Source: Celeribacter litoreus (GTDB taxonomy: Bacteria > Pseudomonadota > Alphaproteobacteria > Rhodobacterales > Rhodobacteraceae). From it: 64,000 nt of DNA. The position numbers were made by a program, and so were the translations under genes. Position 1 is the first letter of the stretch, and each line of letters opens with the position of its first letter. The stretch is from NCBI RefSeq assembly GCF_020165855.1, contig NZ_JAIUFY010000005.1:248001-312000 (forward strand), written 5' to 3'. This document shows, piece by piece, positions 7,803 to 16,799 of this stretch. The notes under the pieces were generated by a model. That model did not search any database, was not told the origin of the DNA, and was given only the letters and a program-made list of their open reading frames with translations.

Positions 7803-8966
7803 TCAAGCCTGCTTGAAGCGGGCCCATTCGCTCTCGATGACGTCGACGTGGTCTGGCGATGCGTTCTGCCAGTAATCCGGCAGCGCCATTTTGCGCTCGA
7901 CCTTCGCCATGTTGTCTTCGATCGCGGCGGTCTGTTCCGCATCCCAGCCGTTATCGGCCGCGAACTGGAGCGAAGCTTCCGGGTTTGCAGTTGCGTAACC
8001 TTGGTTCACAGCAATCTGGGCGCCGTAGTCACCGCCGAGGAACCAGTCGATAGCTGTGTAGGCACGTGCGAGGCGTTCATCTTCTGCCTGCGACGGCAGA
8101 TAGGCCCCGATCATCCACTTGGAATAGCCTTCGCTACAGTTGGCATAGGCCACGTCTTTGCCTTCGCGCTGAAGCTGTTTGACCACCGGCTCCCAGCATT
8201 CTTCGATCATGGCTTCCTGGTTGCCGAGCATGTCGACAGATTCTTCGTAGGAGTGCCAGAAGGCGCGGAACTGTCCGGCTTTCTTGCGCTCAATGAGGAA
8301 GTCGACAACCATTTTGGCTTCTTCCGGCGTCATGTTCGACGGGTCGCCAATCGCAGCGCCTTTGCCTTTCAGGTAGAGTGCGGCATTGGGCATGGTGGTG
8401 AGCCACGTGTCTTCGAGCGCGACTTTGCCGAGCATGGCTTCATTTTCAAAAACCATTCCCCAGGACAGGTCTTCGCCAGCAGGCATGTCGTCGCTGACCC
8501 AGTAGCCGAAGCTGTCTGCGTTGAACACGATCGGGGCGCCGTATTGGGTGCCGTCCGGACCTTGGAGAAGCGGGCTGGCTTTCACGTCTGCGGACACCTT
8601 GTCCCACATCTTCATTGCGGCAGGGTCGAGGGCCTGAAAGTGACCGGATGCCCCAAGACGGTCTTCAATGCCGCCGTCGAAGATGAAGAGGTCAAAGTCA
8701 TCGCCAGCTTCGTTCGCGATCACTTCCTGGACGTAGAGGCCAGGGTTGGACTCGATTGGCACGAATTCGATTTCGAGGCCGGTGTCGGCCATGAAGCCAT
8801 CCCAGGCCGGAAGCGCAACGGTGGTCACGCCAAGGACGCGAACCTTGCCGGTCGCGGCGAACGCATTGCGGGCATAGAAAGGAGAAGCGAGTGCAGCGCC
8901 GCCAAGAGCAGCGCCAGCGCGCAGCACGGAGCGGCGCGTCAGCAGCGAAGAAGAGGACTTTTTCAT
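7803..8966 (-). CDS. Extracellular solute-binding protein, PotD-like, Tat signal
   Basis: A 387-residue periplasmic binding protein of the spermidine/putrescine (PotD/PotF) class. The N-terminus carries a twin-arginine signal (TRRSVLRAGAA, residues 10-20) followed by a hydrophobic stretch and a cleavage-like ARNAFAA site, so it is probably exported folded. It lies between the ATPase and the permeases in one minus-strand operon. The true ligand could be a polyamine, an omega-amino acid or a related amine; the adjacent aminotransferase favours an amino compound. Confidence 0.87.
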   Translation of the reverse strand: MKKSSSSLLTRRSVLRAGAALGGAALASPFYARNAFAATGKVRVLGVTTVALPAWDGFMADTGLEIEFVPIESNPGLYVQEVIANEAGDDFDLFIFDGGIEDRLGASGHFQALDPAAMKMWDKVSADVKASPLLQGPDGTQYGAPIVFNADSFGYWVSDDMPAGEDLSWGMVFENEAMLGKVALEDTWLTTMPNAALYLKGKGAAIGDPSNMTPEEAKMVVDFLIERKKAGQFRAFWHSYEESVDMLGNQEAMIEECWEPVVKQLQREGKDVAYANCSEGYSKWMIGAYLPSQAEDERLARAYTAIDWFLGGDYGAQIAVNQGYATANPEASLQFAADNGWDAEQTAAIEDNMAKVERKMALPDYWQNASPDHVDVIESEWARFKQA

Positions 8967-9008
8967 GGGAGGAGTTCCTGTTGTTGGACGTTGAGTTGGA
9001 GGAGAGTT

Positions 9009-10094
9009 TTATGATTTTGGGCAAAGGATCGTCTGATCCTTGTGCCAAGCGATGCGGGCCGTTTCGGTCGGCGCAGCATGGGATTGCCAGCTCCGCATCC
9101 GGATCGGTCCGAGCGCGGTCTGGTATGTCAGATCAAGGTATTTACCCTTGTAGATATGGCTGGTGAGCTTGCCCTCGAGGCTGTTCATGGACGTGGTGCT
9201 GTCGTCGGCAATCTGAACCCGTTCAGACCGGAACCCGCAGCAGATTGTCTCGCCCACTGAAGGCAGGGAGGCGCCGGTCCAGACCCCTTCGATAGAGGCC
9301 CCGTTGACCTCGACGGTCAGGCCCGCGTCCGACACGGCAACGACCTTCGCGTCAAATAGATTTTCGACCCCCATGAAACTCGCCGAAAAGCGTGAGTTCG
9401 GCCGGTCAAACATGTCTTCGGGCGTCCCTGTTTGGACAATGTCGCCGTCATTCATCAGAAGGATGCGATCAGACATGGTGAGCGCTTCTTCCTGAGAGTG
9501 CGTGACGTAAATGAAAGTCATCTCGAGGCGTCGCTGCAATTCGAGCAGCTCGACCTGCATGTCGATCCGCAGCTTTTCATCGAGTGCGCCGAGCGGTTCG
9601 TCGAGCAACAGGATGACGGGTTCGAGAACGAGGCTCCGCGCAATCGCAACGCGCTGCTTTTGTCCACCGGACAGGCGAGCGATGGGGCGCTCGGCAAAGT
9701 CGCTTAACTGCACCTGCTCGAGCATCTTGAGAGCGCGCTCTCGTCGATCGGCAGCAGGCACCTTTCGCGCACGGAGGCCGTATTCGACGTTCTCGCGCAC
9801 GTTCAGGTGCGGGAACAAGCCGTAGTGCTGGAAGACGGTGGAGACGTTTCGGCGGTTTGCCGGAATGTTGGACACGTCCTGACCGTCAAGCGTCATCACA
9901 TTCACATCCGTCGGTAGCTCAAGGCCCGCAAGAATCCGCAGCAGTGTCGATTTGCCGGAACCGGACGGGCCGAGGAGCGTGACGAACTCCCCGCGGCGTG
10001 CTTCGAGATCAATGCCGCGAAGCGCCGGTGTGTTTCCGTAGTAATGCCAGAGAGTCTTGACCTCTAGTATCCGGTCTTGTGAGGTGTTCGTCAT
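9009..10094 (-). CDS. Polyamine-type ABC transporter ATPase (PotA-like)
   Basis: A 361-residue ATP-binding subunit. Walker A GPSGSGKST is at residues 42-50, the signature LSGGQKQR begins at 141, and Walker B ILLLDE ends with the catalytic Glu166; the C-terminal third is a TOBE-type domain as in PotA and MalK. It is the first gene of the minus-strand operon and is read divergently from the RpiR regulator. Confidence 0.92.
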   Translation of the reverse strand: MTNTSQDRILEVKTLWHYYGNTPALRGIDLEARRGEFVTLLGPSGSGKSTLLRILAGLELPTDVNVMTLDGQDVSNIPANRRNVSTVFQHYGLFPHLNVRENVEYGLRARKVPAADRRERALKMLEQVQLSDFAERPIARLSGGQKQRVAIARSLVLEPVILLLDEPLGALDEKLRIDMQVELLELQRRLEMTFIYVTHSQEEALTMSDRILLMNDGDIVQTGTPEDMFDRPNSRFSASFMGVENLFDAKVVAVSDAGLTVEVNGASIEGVWTGASLPSVGETICCGFRSERVQIADDSTTSMNSLEGKLTSHIYKGKYLDLTYQTALGPIRMRSWQSHAAPTETARIAWHKDQTILCPKS

Positions 10095-10276
10095 ATCATT
10101 CCCTGGTATTGCGGTCGTCTTGTGGCGCGACCGAGGATGCCCGCGGTCGAGGTTTGAGTTAATGGGATAAATATTGCAAAAAAATTGTCAATGGATATTA
10201 ATGAAACAAATTTTTCCAAAGCGCGACCGGCTTTTCTGCCAATGCTCGACGCAGAACCGAATGGATATGCTAAAAA
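10095..10276. promoter_or_regulatory. Divergent promoter region, ABC operon and rpiR-type gene
   Basis: This 182-base gap holds both promoters and is AT-rich from about 10155 to 10220. An imperfect 17-base palindrome (TGAAACAAATTTTTCCA, 10202-10218; six of eight arm positions symmetric) is a candidate operator for the adjacent RpiR-family regulator, whose relatives bind short AT-rich palindromes. No second copy was seen. Confidence 0.4.
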
Positions 10277-11173
10277 ATGTCGCGAAATGAAAAGAGTGAG
10301 GCGCCAGTGACGATTCGAGAACGCATCCAGAATTTGGACACAGGTCTGACCAAGGCGGAGCAGCGAATATCGCGTGTCATCCTCTCGGATTATCCCGTCT
10401 CTGCGATGAAGACGCTGGCGGATCTCGGCAAAGACGCCGCGACCAGCCCGGCGACTGTGCTGCGCTTTGTCGGGAAGCTGGGGTACTCCGGCTATCCCGA
10501 GTTTCAAAAGTTTCTGCGTGACGAAATTCAGGGGGCGTTGGATACGCCCTTGAGCCGATTGCGTGCGGCGGCGGGGGAGACCGATGGTGGGGCGCCGCTT
10601 GAGAAATACGGGCGCTATGCGATGGAGTTGGTCCAAGAAACGATCGATATGGTTCCGCCCCAAACCATCGCTGAAGTTGTCGATATTCTCGCGGATATTA
10701 AGCGGCCGGTTTATCTCATCGGTGGGCGATATTCGCGGGGGCACGCGACGATCCTCGGTTACGGCCTCTCGTCTGTCCGAGGTCAAGTGCGCGAAGTTGA
10801 GGCAGAAGCCCGTGACATGGTCACAACTCTCGCGGACATCGGGCGTCGGGATATTGTCGTCGTGTTCGATTTTCGTCGATACCAGAGCAACATCGTCCAC
10901 TTTACCGAAGAAGCGCGCGCGGCAGGTGCCCGCCTGATCCTGTTTACAGATCGCTGGCAAAGCCCCTGTGCCGCTCACGCGGATCAGGTCATTGCCTTGC
11001 CGGTCGCGAGCCCCTCTCTCTTCGATACAGGACTTTCGACGCTCTTGTGTGTCGAGACGATTGTCTCTCAGTTGACGGATGCTCTCGGCTCCAAGAGTGC
11101 GGACCGGGTTGCGCGGATCGAACAGCTTTACAACAAAATCAACGATCTCGGGCCCTCTGGCGGAGGGGCGTGA
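10277..11173 (+). CDS. RpiR-family transcriptional regulator
   Basis: A 298-residue MurR/RpiR-family regulator. An N-terminal helix-turn-helix domain (about residues 10-85, including TSPATVLRFVGKLGYSGYPE) is followed by a SIS domain (about 125-265), which usually binds phosphosugars. It is divergent from the polyamine-type ABC operon and so is the likely local regulator. A SIS-domain regulator beside an amine importer is unusual; the effector may not be a sugar phosphate. The ribosome-binding site before the ATG is weak. Confidence 0.88.
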   Translation: MSRNEKSEAPVTIRERIQNLDTGLTKAEQRISRVILSDYPVSAMKTLADLGKDAATSPATVLRFVGKLGYSGYPEFQKFLRDEIQGALDTPLSRLRAAAGETDGGAPLEKYGRYAMELVQETIDMVPPQTIAEVVDILADIKRPVYLIGGRYSRGHATILGYGLSSVRGQVREVEAEARDMVTTLADIGRRDIVVVFDFRRYQSNIVHFTEEARAAGARLILFTDRWQSPCAAHADQVIALPVASPSLFDTGLSTLLCVETIVSQLTDALGSKSADRVARIEQLYNKINDLGPSGGGA

Positions 11174-11214
11174 GAGGTGATTGCGAGGCGGCTGTTCGAT
11201 CATTGCAAGTCCCC

Positions 11215-12660
11215 TCAGAACAGCTCCGAGATGAACTTGGTGCGCAAATAGGCCTCTAGGCCCTCAATCCCGCTTTCTGATCCGAAGCCGGATTCATTTA
11301 CGCCGCCGAACGGAGTTTCCGGTGTCGAAACGGCCGTATGGTTCACGCCGACAAGTCCAGCATCAAGCGCGAGTTCGGTTTTCTGTGCGAGGCCGCCGTC
11401 ACGAGTAAAGACGAAGGAGGCGAGGCCGTAGGGGAGGGCGTTCGCCTTCTTGATCACTTCATCGAACGTGTCGAACGGCACTGCGGAGGCGATGGGGCCG
11501 AAGGGTTCTTCGCTCATAATCTTCGCTGTAGAGGGAACGTCTGCCAGAACAGTCGGTGCGAAATACCATCCCTGAAGTTCGAGAGCTGTGCCGCCCGCCA
11601 TAAGGCGTGCGCCTTTTTCGACCGCATCCTCCACGAGGTCGCGCATCGCGTCGACGCGGCGGGGGGCGATCATTGGACCCATCTGGGTGCCGTCGTCCAT
11701 TCCGTGGCCAATAACGACGGCATTGGCCGCATCTGCCATTTTCTGACAGAATTCTTCGTAGATCGAGCTGTGAATGAAGAAGCGCGTCGGCGATGTGCAG
11801 ACCTGTCCCGCGTTTCGGAATTTAGCGGCCGCAAGTGTGCCGACAGCATGATCGACATCTGCATCACCATAGACGATGACGGGAGAGTGTCCGCCAAGTT
11901 CCATCGTGGTGCGTTTGAGAGTTTCGGCCGCGCGCGCTTGAAGGAGTTTGCCGACGCGTGTTGAGCCGGTTAGGGACACCTTTTTGATTTCAGGCGCTGC
12001 GAGAAGATGCTTTGAAATATCATCTGGCACGCCGAATACGAGGTTGAGAACGCCAGCGGGCAGCCCTGCATCCTCAAAGGCACGTGTGAACGCGACCGCT
12101 GTGCCTGGTGTTTCCTCGGCTGCTTTTAGAATCAGCGAACACCCCGCGCCGAGGGCTGCGGAAATTTTGCGAATGACGTTCGATGCAGGGAAGTTCCACG
12201 CCGCAAATGCGGCGGTCGGACCGACCGGTTCCTTGAGTACCATCTGGCGCGCGCCGGGAATGCGTGCGGGGACCATCCGGCCATAGGTGCGCTTTCCTTC
12301 TTCGGCATACCAACGCGTTGCTTCGGCGGAGAAAATGACTTCCGCACGCGCTTCCGCGAGTGGCTTGCCGTTCTCCAGAGTCAGAACTTCGGCAATTGCA
12401 TCAGCGCGTGCTTCGATCAGATCTGCCGCTGCTTCCATGATCTTTGCGCGTGCGATCGGCGGCATATCTTTCCAAATGAGGAATGCGTCGGTTGCCGTCG
12501 CGACCGCGCGATCTAAGTCTTCAGTCGTCGCATGGGGAATCGATGCGAGGGTGCGCCCCGAGCCCGGATCGACCAGAGGGCTGTTTTCTCGTGAATCAGG
12601 GCCGATCCATTCGCCGCCGATGTAGAGTTCAATTGTCTCGGCGTAATTGTGTGCGGGCAT
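11215..12660 (-). CDS. NAD(P)-dependent aldehyde dehydrogenase, succinate-semialdehyde dehydrogenase type
   Basis: A 481-residue aldehyde dehydrogenase closest in pattern to GabD-type semialdehyde dehydrogenases. Catalytic residues are Cys288 (AGQVCTS), general base Glu254 (MELGGHSP) and Asn156 (WNFP); Lys179 is the expected cofactor-binding lysine. It would oxidise an omega-oxo acid made by an omega-aminotransferase. It is divergent from hyuB, and the intergenic space contains a GTGATC-N3-GATCAC operator about 90 bases upstream of its start, so it may share control with the hydantoinase-family genes and the aminotransferase at 16800-18203. Confidence 0.9.
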   Translation of the reverse strand: MPAHNYAETIELYIGGEWIGPDSRENSPLVDPGSGRTLASIPHATTEDLDRAVATATDAFLIWKDMPPIARAKIMEAAADLIEARADAIAEVLTLENGKPLAEARAEVIFSAEATRWYAEEGKRTYGRMVPARIPGARQMVLKEPVGPTAAFAAWNFPASNVIRKISAALGAGCSLILKAAEETPGTAVAFTRAFEDAGLPAGVLNLVFGVPDDISKHLLAAPEIKKVSLTGSTRVGKLLQARAAETLKRTTMELGGHSPVIVYGDADVDHAVGTLAAAKFRNAGQVCTSPTRFFIHSSIYEEFCQKMADAANAVVIGHGMDDGTQMGPMIAPRRVDAMRDLVEDAVEKGARLMAGGTALELQGWYFAPTVLADVPSTAKIMSEEPFGPIASAVPFDTFDEVIKKANALPYGLASFVFTRDGGLAQKTELALDAGLVGVNHTAVSTPETPFGGVNESGFGSESGIEGLEAYLRTKFISELF

Positions 12661-12747
12661 AGCTTTCTTTCGTTCAATCTGAATTTTTCAGTCACGCGGA
12701 AGGATTTTCCGCTTGCTGTATGGGTGGCTCGCCGCTAACCGTAGATT

Positions 12748-12762
12748 GTGATCTGTGATCAC
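12748..12762. promoter_or_regulatory. Operator A: GTGATC-TGT-GATCAC
   Basis: A perfect inverted repeat with 6-base arms and a 3-base centre in the divergent promoter region between the aldehyde dehydrogenase and hyuB. The same element occurs before the aminotransferase (18244-18258) and, with one arm mismatch, before the GntR gene (19036-19050). It is the probable binding site of that GntR regulator. Confidence 0.75.
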
Positions 12763-12791
12763 GCAATAGCAAAAACATGGAGTGCCCGACC

Positions 12792-14606
12792 ATGACGGAA
12801 GCGGCCGGAAATATGGGGCGTGAAACCGACGCTCCCGAACTCGAAGCACACCTCCTGCCGGTGCTGTCTGCGCGCCTCTCCGCGATTGTGCGAGAGATGA
12901 ACGCGACTCTGATGAAGTGCAGCCGGTCCTCGGTCATCAAAAACTCAAAAGACTTTTCATGTGGCCTTTTGACATATGATCACAGATTGCTCTCGGTCGA
13001 GGATTGTATTCCGATCCACATCGCTGCGCTTGAGCATGCGACGAAACCGATCACCGAGTTTTTCGACGACATCCGCCCTGGCGATGCCTTTATGAATAAT
13101 TGCCCTTACACGGGGAACTCGCACCACGCCGATATGACGTTGTGTGTGCCGGTGTTCGTCGATGGTGAACCCCTGTTTTGGACTTTGTCCCGGGCGCACC
13201 ACGCCGATATCGGAGCACCGATTCCGACGACGTATTTGACGGAGGCCGCGACGATTTATGAGGAGGGTGTGCACCTCCCCTGTGTGCAAATCCAGCAAGA
13301 TTATCGCGACCGCAACGACATCATTCGGATGTGCCGCACGAAAATTCGTGTCGCGGATCTCTGGTATGGTGACTACCTCGCACAAGTCGGCGCCTGCCGG
13401 ACGGGCGAGCGCCGTTTGCAAGAGTTGGCGGACCGCTATGGAAAGGATGTTCTGAAGGCATTTATCCGAAAGTGGATCGACTATGGCGATCGCATGATGG
13501 AGGCTGAAATCCGTAAACTACCTGCGGGGCGGTGGCGGTTTGAGACGCGCCATGATCCTGTTCCCGGTGTTGCTGATGACGGAATTCCCGTGAACGTCGA
13601 AGTGGAGATCGATCCAGTAGCGGCGACGATCACGGTTGATGCGACGGATAACGTCGATTGTGTTCCGGGCGGGCTAAACCTAACCGAAGCAACTGCGACC
13701 GCCGCGTGTCGTATTGGTGTCTTCTACAACCTCAATCCGGACCTTCCGCACAATCAGGGGAGTGCGGATCGCATACAGATCCGGCTGCGCGAAAACTGTG
13801 CCGTCGGCATCCCGCGTTATCCCGTTGGGACCTCTGTCGCGACAACCAACCTGACCTCTCGGCTGATCACCGCCGTGGCGTCCTGTTTCGCACAGATCGG
13901 CGAGAAAAACGGGATGGGCGAGTTCGCGTATTCACAAGCACTGGGCGAGGCTGTGATATCCGGCCAAGACCCGACGCGTGACGGTCTGCCTTATGTGAAT
14001 CAGGTATTCATCGGTTACGGCGGAGGTGGGGCCTCGCATGGTTTCGATGGCTGGTTGGCATCGGGTGCGGCCTGTGATGGCGGCCAGATGCAAATCGACT
14101 CCATTGAAATCACGGAGGGAATGTATCCCGTGCTCATCGAACAAAGGGGCTGTGCAGAAGACTCAGGTGGCCCCGGGCAGTGGGACGGTGCTCCTGGTAT
14201 TGAAGGCACTTTCCGTCCTCTTGCAGGCGAGATGACTGTTTACTGGGGATCGGATGGAGATGTGACGCCGGCCAAAGGTGTGGCGGGCGCGGGGGCGGCG
14301 GCAACCTCCGGCAACTGGATGCGCGAGCAAAACGGAGCCGAGAGGGTTTTGCCTGCATTCGGTGACACGACGATTTCGTCTGACCAAGCGGTCCGCTTCC
14401 GCGCATGCGGTGGCGGGGGTTACGGTGCGCCGTCCGAGCGCGATCCCGACAGCGTGGTGCGTTCTGTCAGACGTGGATGGGTCAGCCCATCGAGAGCGCA
14501 GGATGTCCATTGCGTCGCAGTTGAATGGGATGCGAGCGCCTTGGACTGGACATTGAACGAAACAGAAACGCAACGGTTGCGCGAGAAAGCTGGAGATGCT
14601 CGATGA
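12792..14606 (+). CDS. hyuB: ATP-dependent hydantoinase/oxoprolinase family, subunit B
   Basis: A 604-residue HyuB-family subunit. With HyuA it forms ATP-dependent ring-opening amidohydrolases (5-oxoprolinase, N-methylhydantoinase, lactamases such as CapAB and OplBA) or acetone/acetophenone-type carboxylases. Family-typical stretches are the DFSCGLLTYDHRLL region, the FMNNCPYTGNSHHADMTLC metal/substrate region and the glycine-rich RACGGGGYG near the C-terminus. The ATG at 12792 is chosen because GGAG precedes it by 9 bases; an in-frame ATG at 12777 lacks such a site. It overlaps hyuA by an ATGA. The aldehyde dehydrogenase and omega-aminotransferase nearby favour a lactam substrate, by inference. 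Confidence 0.88.
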   Translation: MTEAAGNMGRETDAPELEAHLLPVLSARLSAIVREMNATLMKCSRSSVIKNSKDFSCGLLTYDHRLLSVEDCIPIHIAALEHATKPITEFFDDIRPGDAFMNNCPYTGNSHHADMTLCVPVFVDGEPLFWTLSRAHHADIGAPIPTTYLTEAATIYEEGVHLPCVQIQQDYRDRNDIIRMCRTKIRVADLWYGDYLAQVGACRTGERRLQELADRYGKDVLKAFIRKWIDYGDRMMEAEIRKLPAGRWRFETRHDPVPGVADDGIPVNVEVEIDPVAATITVDATDNVDCVPGGLNLTEATATAACRIGVFYNLNPDLPHNQGSADRIQIRLRENCAVGIPRYPVGTSVATTNLTSRLITAVASCFAQIGEKNGMGEFAYSQALGEAVISGQDPTRDGLPYVNQVFIGYGGGGASHGFDGWLASGAACDGGQMQIDSIEITEGMYPVLIEQRGCAEDSGGPGQWDGAPGIEGTFRPLAGEMTVYWGSDGDVTPAKGVAGAGAAATSGNWMREQNGAERVLPAFGDTTISSDQAVRFRACGGGGYGAPSERDPDSVVRSVRRGWVSPSRAQDVHCVAVEWDASALDWTLNETETQRLREKAGDAR

Positions 14607-16660
14607 CCTACAAGATTTGCATCGACATCGGCGGGACCTTTACCGACTGTCTCGTTGAAGACTCTCAAGGCGCACGCCACATTTTCAAGGCGCCGACGAC
14701 GCCGGGCGTGTTCCAGAACGGATTCATGAACGCGATTGGCAAAGCTGCCGAAGGTTTCGGGTTTGAGATCGGCGCATTCCTCGATCAGGTGGATCGCATT
14801 GTCCATGGTTCGACCGTCTCGACGAATGCCCTCGTTGAGGGAAAAGTCGCCAAGACAGGCTACCTGTGTAATGCAGGACACCTCGATGTGCTGACCATCC
14901 GAGAGGCGCTTCCGAAGCCCGTTTTCGAATGGCGTCTCGATTACCCTGATCCTTATGTTCCGCGCAGCCGAACTTTTGGTGTCGCTGGCCGGATGACCGC
15001 GACGGGCGACGAAATCGAACCACTTGATGAAGCCGCAGTTGCCGACGCTGTGACCGCAATGAAAGCCGCTGATGTTGAGGCGATTGCCGTCTCCTATCTT
15101 TGGTCGATTGCGAATCCTGCACACGAGCTGCGCACGCGCGAGATTATCCGCGAAATCTGGCCGGAGGTGCCTGTTACCCTCGGCCATGAGCTCAACCCGA
15201 TCGGCCGTGAATATCGTCGGACCATTGCGGCAGTCACAGATGCGTCCTTGCAGCCCATCGTCTCGCGCTATGTGAGTGCGCTCACTGGTGCACTGAAAGA
15301 TGCGGGGTGGGACGGTGAATTGCTTCTGGCGAACTGTGTTGGGGGCATGATGCCGCCCGAGGACCTCATCCGCCAGCCGATCTACTCGGTCATGTCGGGG
15401 CCGACGCTAGCTCCCGTTGCGGCACAACAGCTTATGCCGGGGCAGAGCGTGATTGTGGCTGACATGGGGGGCACGACCTTTGACGTGTCCGCCCTTCGTG
15501 ATGGCGCTCTCGTCGTCTCACCAGAGGCGCGGATCGGCCATGACATGTTGGGCATCTCGAAGATCGATGTGCGCTCTGTCGGTGCGGGTGGCGGGTCCAT
15601 CGCGCGTCTCGATGCGGGCGGCATGTTGCGCGTTGGCCCAGAGAGTGCTTCTGCGGTTCCAGGGCCTGCCTGCTACATGCGCGGGGGGACAAAACCGACA
15701 ATCACGGACGCAAACCTCGTGATGGGGCTGCTCGATCCGGACCAGTTCCTTGGCGGGACAATGCCGCTCGACAAAGAGGCAGCCATCGCGGTCCTGACCC
15801 CGCTCGCGGAAGAGATGGGCGTCAGTCTCGAAGAGGCCGCCCATGCGATCTACACGACCTCGAACAATGCCATGGTCGGCCTGATCAATGACATGACCGT
15901 CAAAGAGGGGATCGACCCACGCGATAGTTCGATCGTCGTCGGTGGCGGTGCGACGGCGCTACACATCGCAGAGATTGCGCGAGAATTGGGTATTCGCGAA
16001 GTCCTGATCCCACGCTTTGCGGCGGGACTTTCCGCCTTCGGCGGTCTGATCTCCGATATTCGGCGTGAGGAAACTGCGACGCTTATGCAATCGTCTGAAG
16101 CCTTCGACGCTGACCGCGTGACGGAGGCGCTTATGTCGCTACAAGCGCAGGGTAAGGCATTCCTCGACGCCGCGGGCGTCGCGGAGAAACAGCACCGCTT
16201 CGAGTTTATCTTCCTCGGACGCTATCGCTATCAGAGCTGGGAAATCGAGGTGCCGTTCACGCTCACGGATGCGGGGCTGACGGAAGCAGATTTGGAGCGG
16301 CTCGTGAAGGCCTTCCATGATATGCACGAGCGCATCTATTCAGTTCGTATGGATGAGGATGTGGTCGAGTTCACCACCTGGAAAGTGCGTGTGACGGGAG
16401 AATGCGCAGAGAAAATTGCGCCTGCAGGCAAAGTACCTTCAGAGACAAAAGAGGCGACAGTCCGGCAGAAACGCCCGCTGTATCTCTATTCGGCAGGGGC
16501 CAAAGTGGAGTGTCCTGTGCACATGGGGGGCGATCTCATCGCGGGCGATATGATCGAAGGGCCTGCATTGATTGAGGAGCCGACGACAACGATCTATGTG
16601 CCGGAGGGCGTTTCGATCACCTTGGATACCGAAAGCAATTATTTGATGCGGGTTGGGTGA
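14603..16660 (+). CDS. hyuA: ATP-dependent hydantoinase/oxoprolinase family, subunit A
   Basis: A 685-residue HyuA-family subunit that carries the ATP site of the acetate-kinase/Hsp70-like fold: DIGGTFTDCLV near residue 8, DMGGTTFDVS near 289, and GAGGGSIARLD near 330. It would phosphorylate the lactam or imide for hydrolysis together with HyuB. The ATG at 14603 lies in the hyuB stop (ATGA), with GGAG upstream; the frame's extension to 14525 only shadows hyuB. Regulation is probably through operator A upstream of hyuB. A strong terminator follows. Confidence 0.88.
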   Translation: MTYKICIDIGGTFTDCLVEDSQGARHIFKAPTTPGVFQNGFMNAIGKAAEGFGFEIGAFLDQVDRIVHGSTVSTNALVEGKVAKTGYLCNAGHLDVLTIREALPKPVFEWRLDYPDPYVPRSRTFGVAGRMTATGDEIEPLDEAAVADAVTAMKAADVEAIAVSYLWSIANPAHELRTREIIREIWPEVPVTLGHELNPIGREYRRTIAAVTDASLQPIVSRYVSALTGALKDAGWDGELLLANCVGGMMPPEDLIRQPIYSVMSGPTLAPVAAQQLMPGQSVIVADMGGTTFDVSALRDGALVVSPEARIGHDMLGISKIDVRSVGAGGGSIARLDAGGMLRVGPESASAVPGPACYMRGGTKPTITDANLVMGLLDPDQFLGGTMPLDKEAAIAVLTPLAEEMGVSLEEAAHAIYTTSNNAMVGLINDMTVKEGIDPRDSSIVVGGGATALHIAEIARELGIREVLIPRFAAGLSAFGGLISDIRREETATLMQSSEAFDADRVTEALMSLQAQGKAFLDAAGVAEKQHRFEFIFLGRYRYQSWEIEVPFTLTDAGLTEADLERLVKAFHDMHERIYSVRMDEDVVEFTTWKVRVTGECAEKIAPAGKVPSETKEATVRQKRPLYLYSAGAKVECPVHMGGDLIAGDMIEGPALIEEPTTTIYVPEGVSITLDTESNYLMRVG

Positions 16661-16686
16661 TTTAGCATCAAGAAGACCTTTGAAGA

Positions 16687-16716
16687 GGCCGGATGATTTT
16701 CGTCCGGCCTTTTTTG
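16687..16716 (+). terminator. Terminator of hyuB-hyuA
   Basis: A 10-base-pair stem (GGCCGGATGA with TCGTCCGGCC, one wobble pair) with a TTT loop is followed by a run of Ts from 16710. This is a textbook intrinsic terminator for the plus-strand hyu operon. Confidence 0.9.
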
Positions 16717-16736
16717 TTCCCAGTGACGCACAAATG

Positions 16737-16763
16737 AAAAGGACCGGAGGCGAGCCTCCGGTC
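16737..16763 (-). terminator. Terminator of the omega-aminotransferase gene
   Basis: On the minus strand, GACCGGAGGC pairs perfectly with GCCTCCGGTC (16742-16763, almost no loop beyond the central bases) and is followed by TTTTCATTTG. It lies downstream of the aminotransferase stop at 16800 and faces the hyuA terminator. Confidence 0.8.
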
Positions 16764-16799
16764 TAGATGTTTGGGAAGAGATTATTGTTATGAGGGGAC

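Noticed and set aside
7719-9014. A 431-codon plus-strand frame opposite the PotD-like gene
   Set aside because: Antisense shadow of a well-supported gene; no protein-like motifs.
12966-12985. A GATCAC half-site inside hyuB as a fourth operator
   Set aside because: Only one arm is present; isolated GATCAC occurs often in this sequence.
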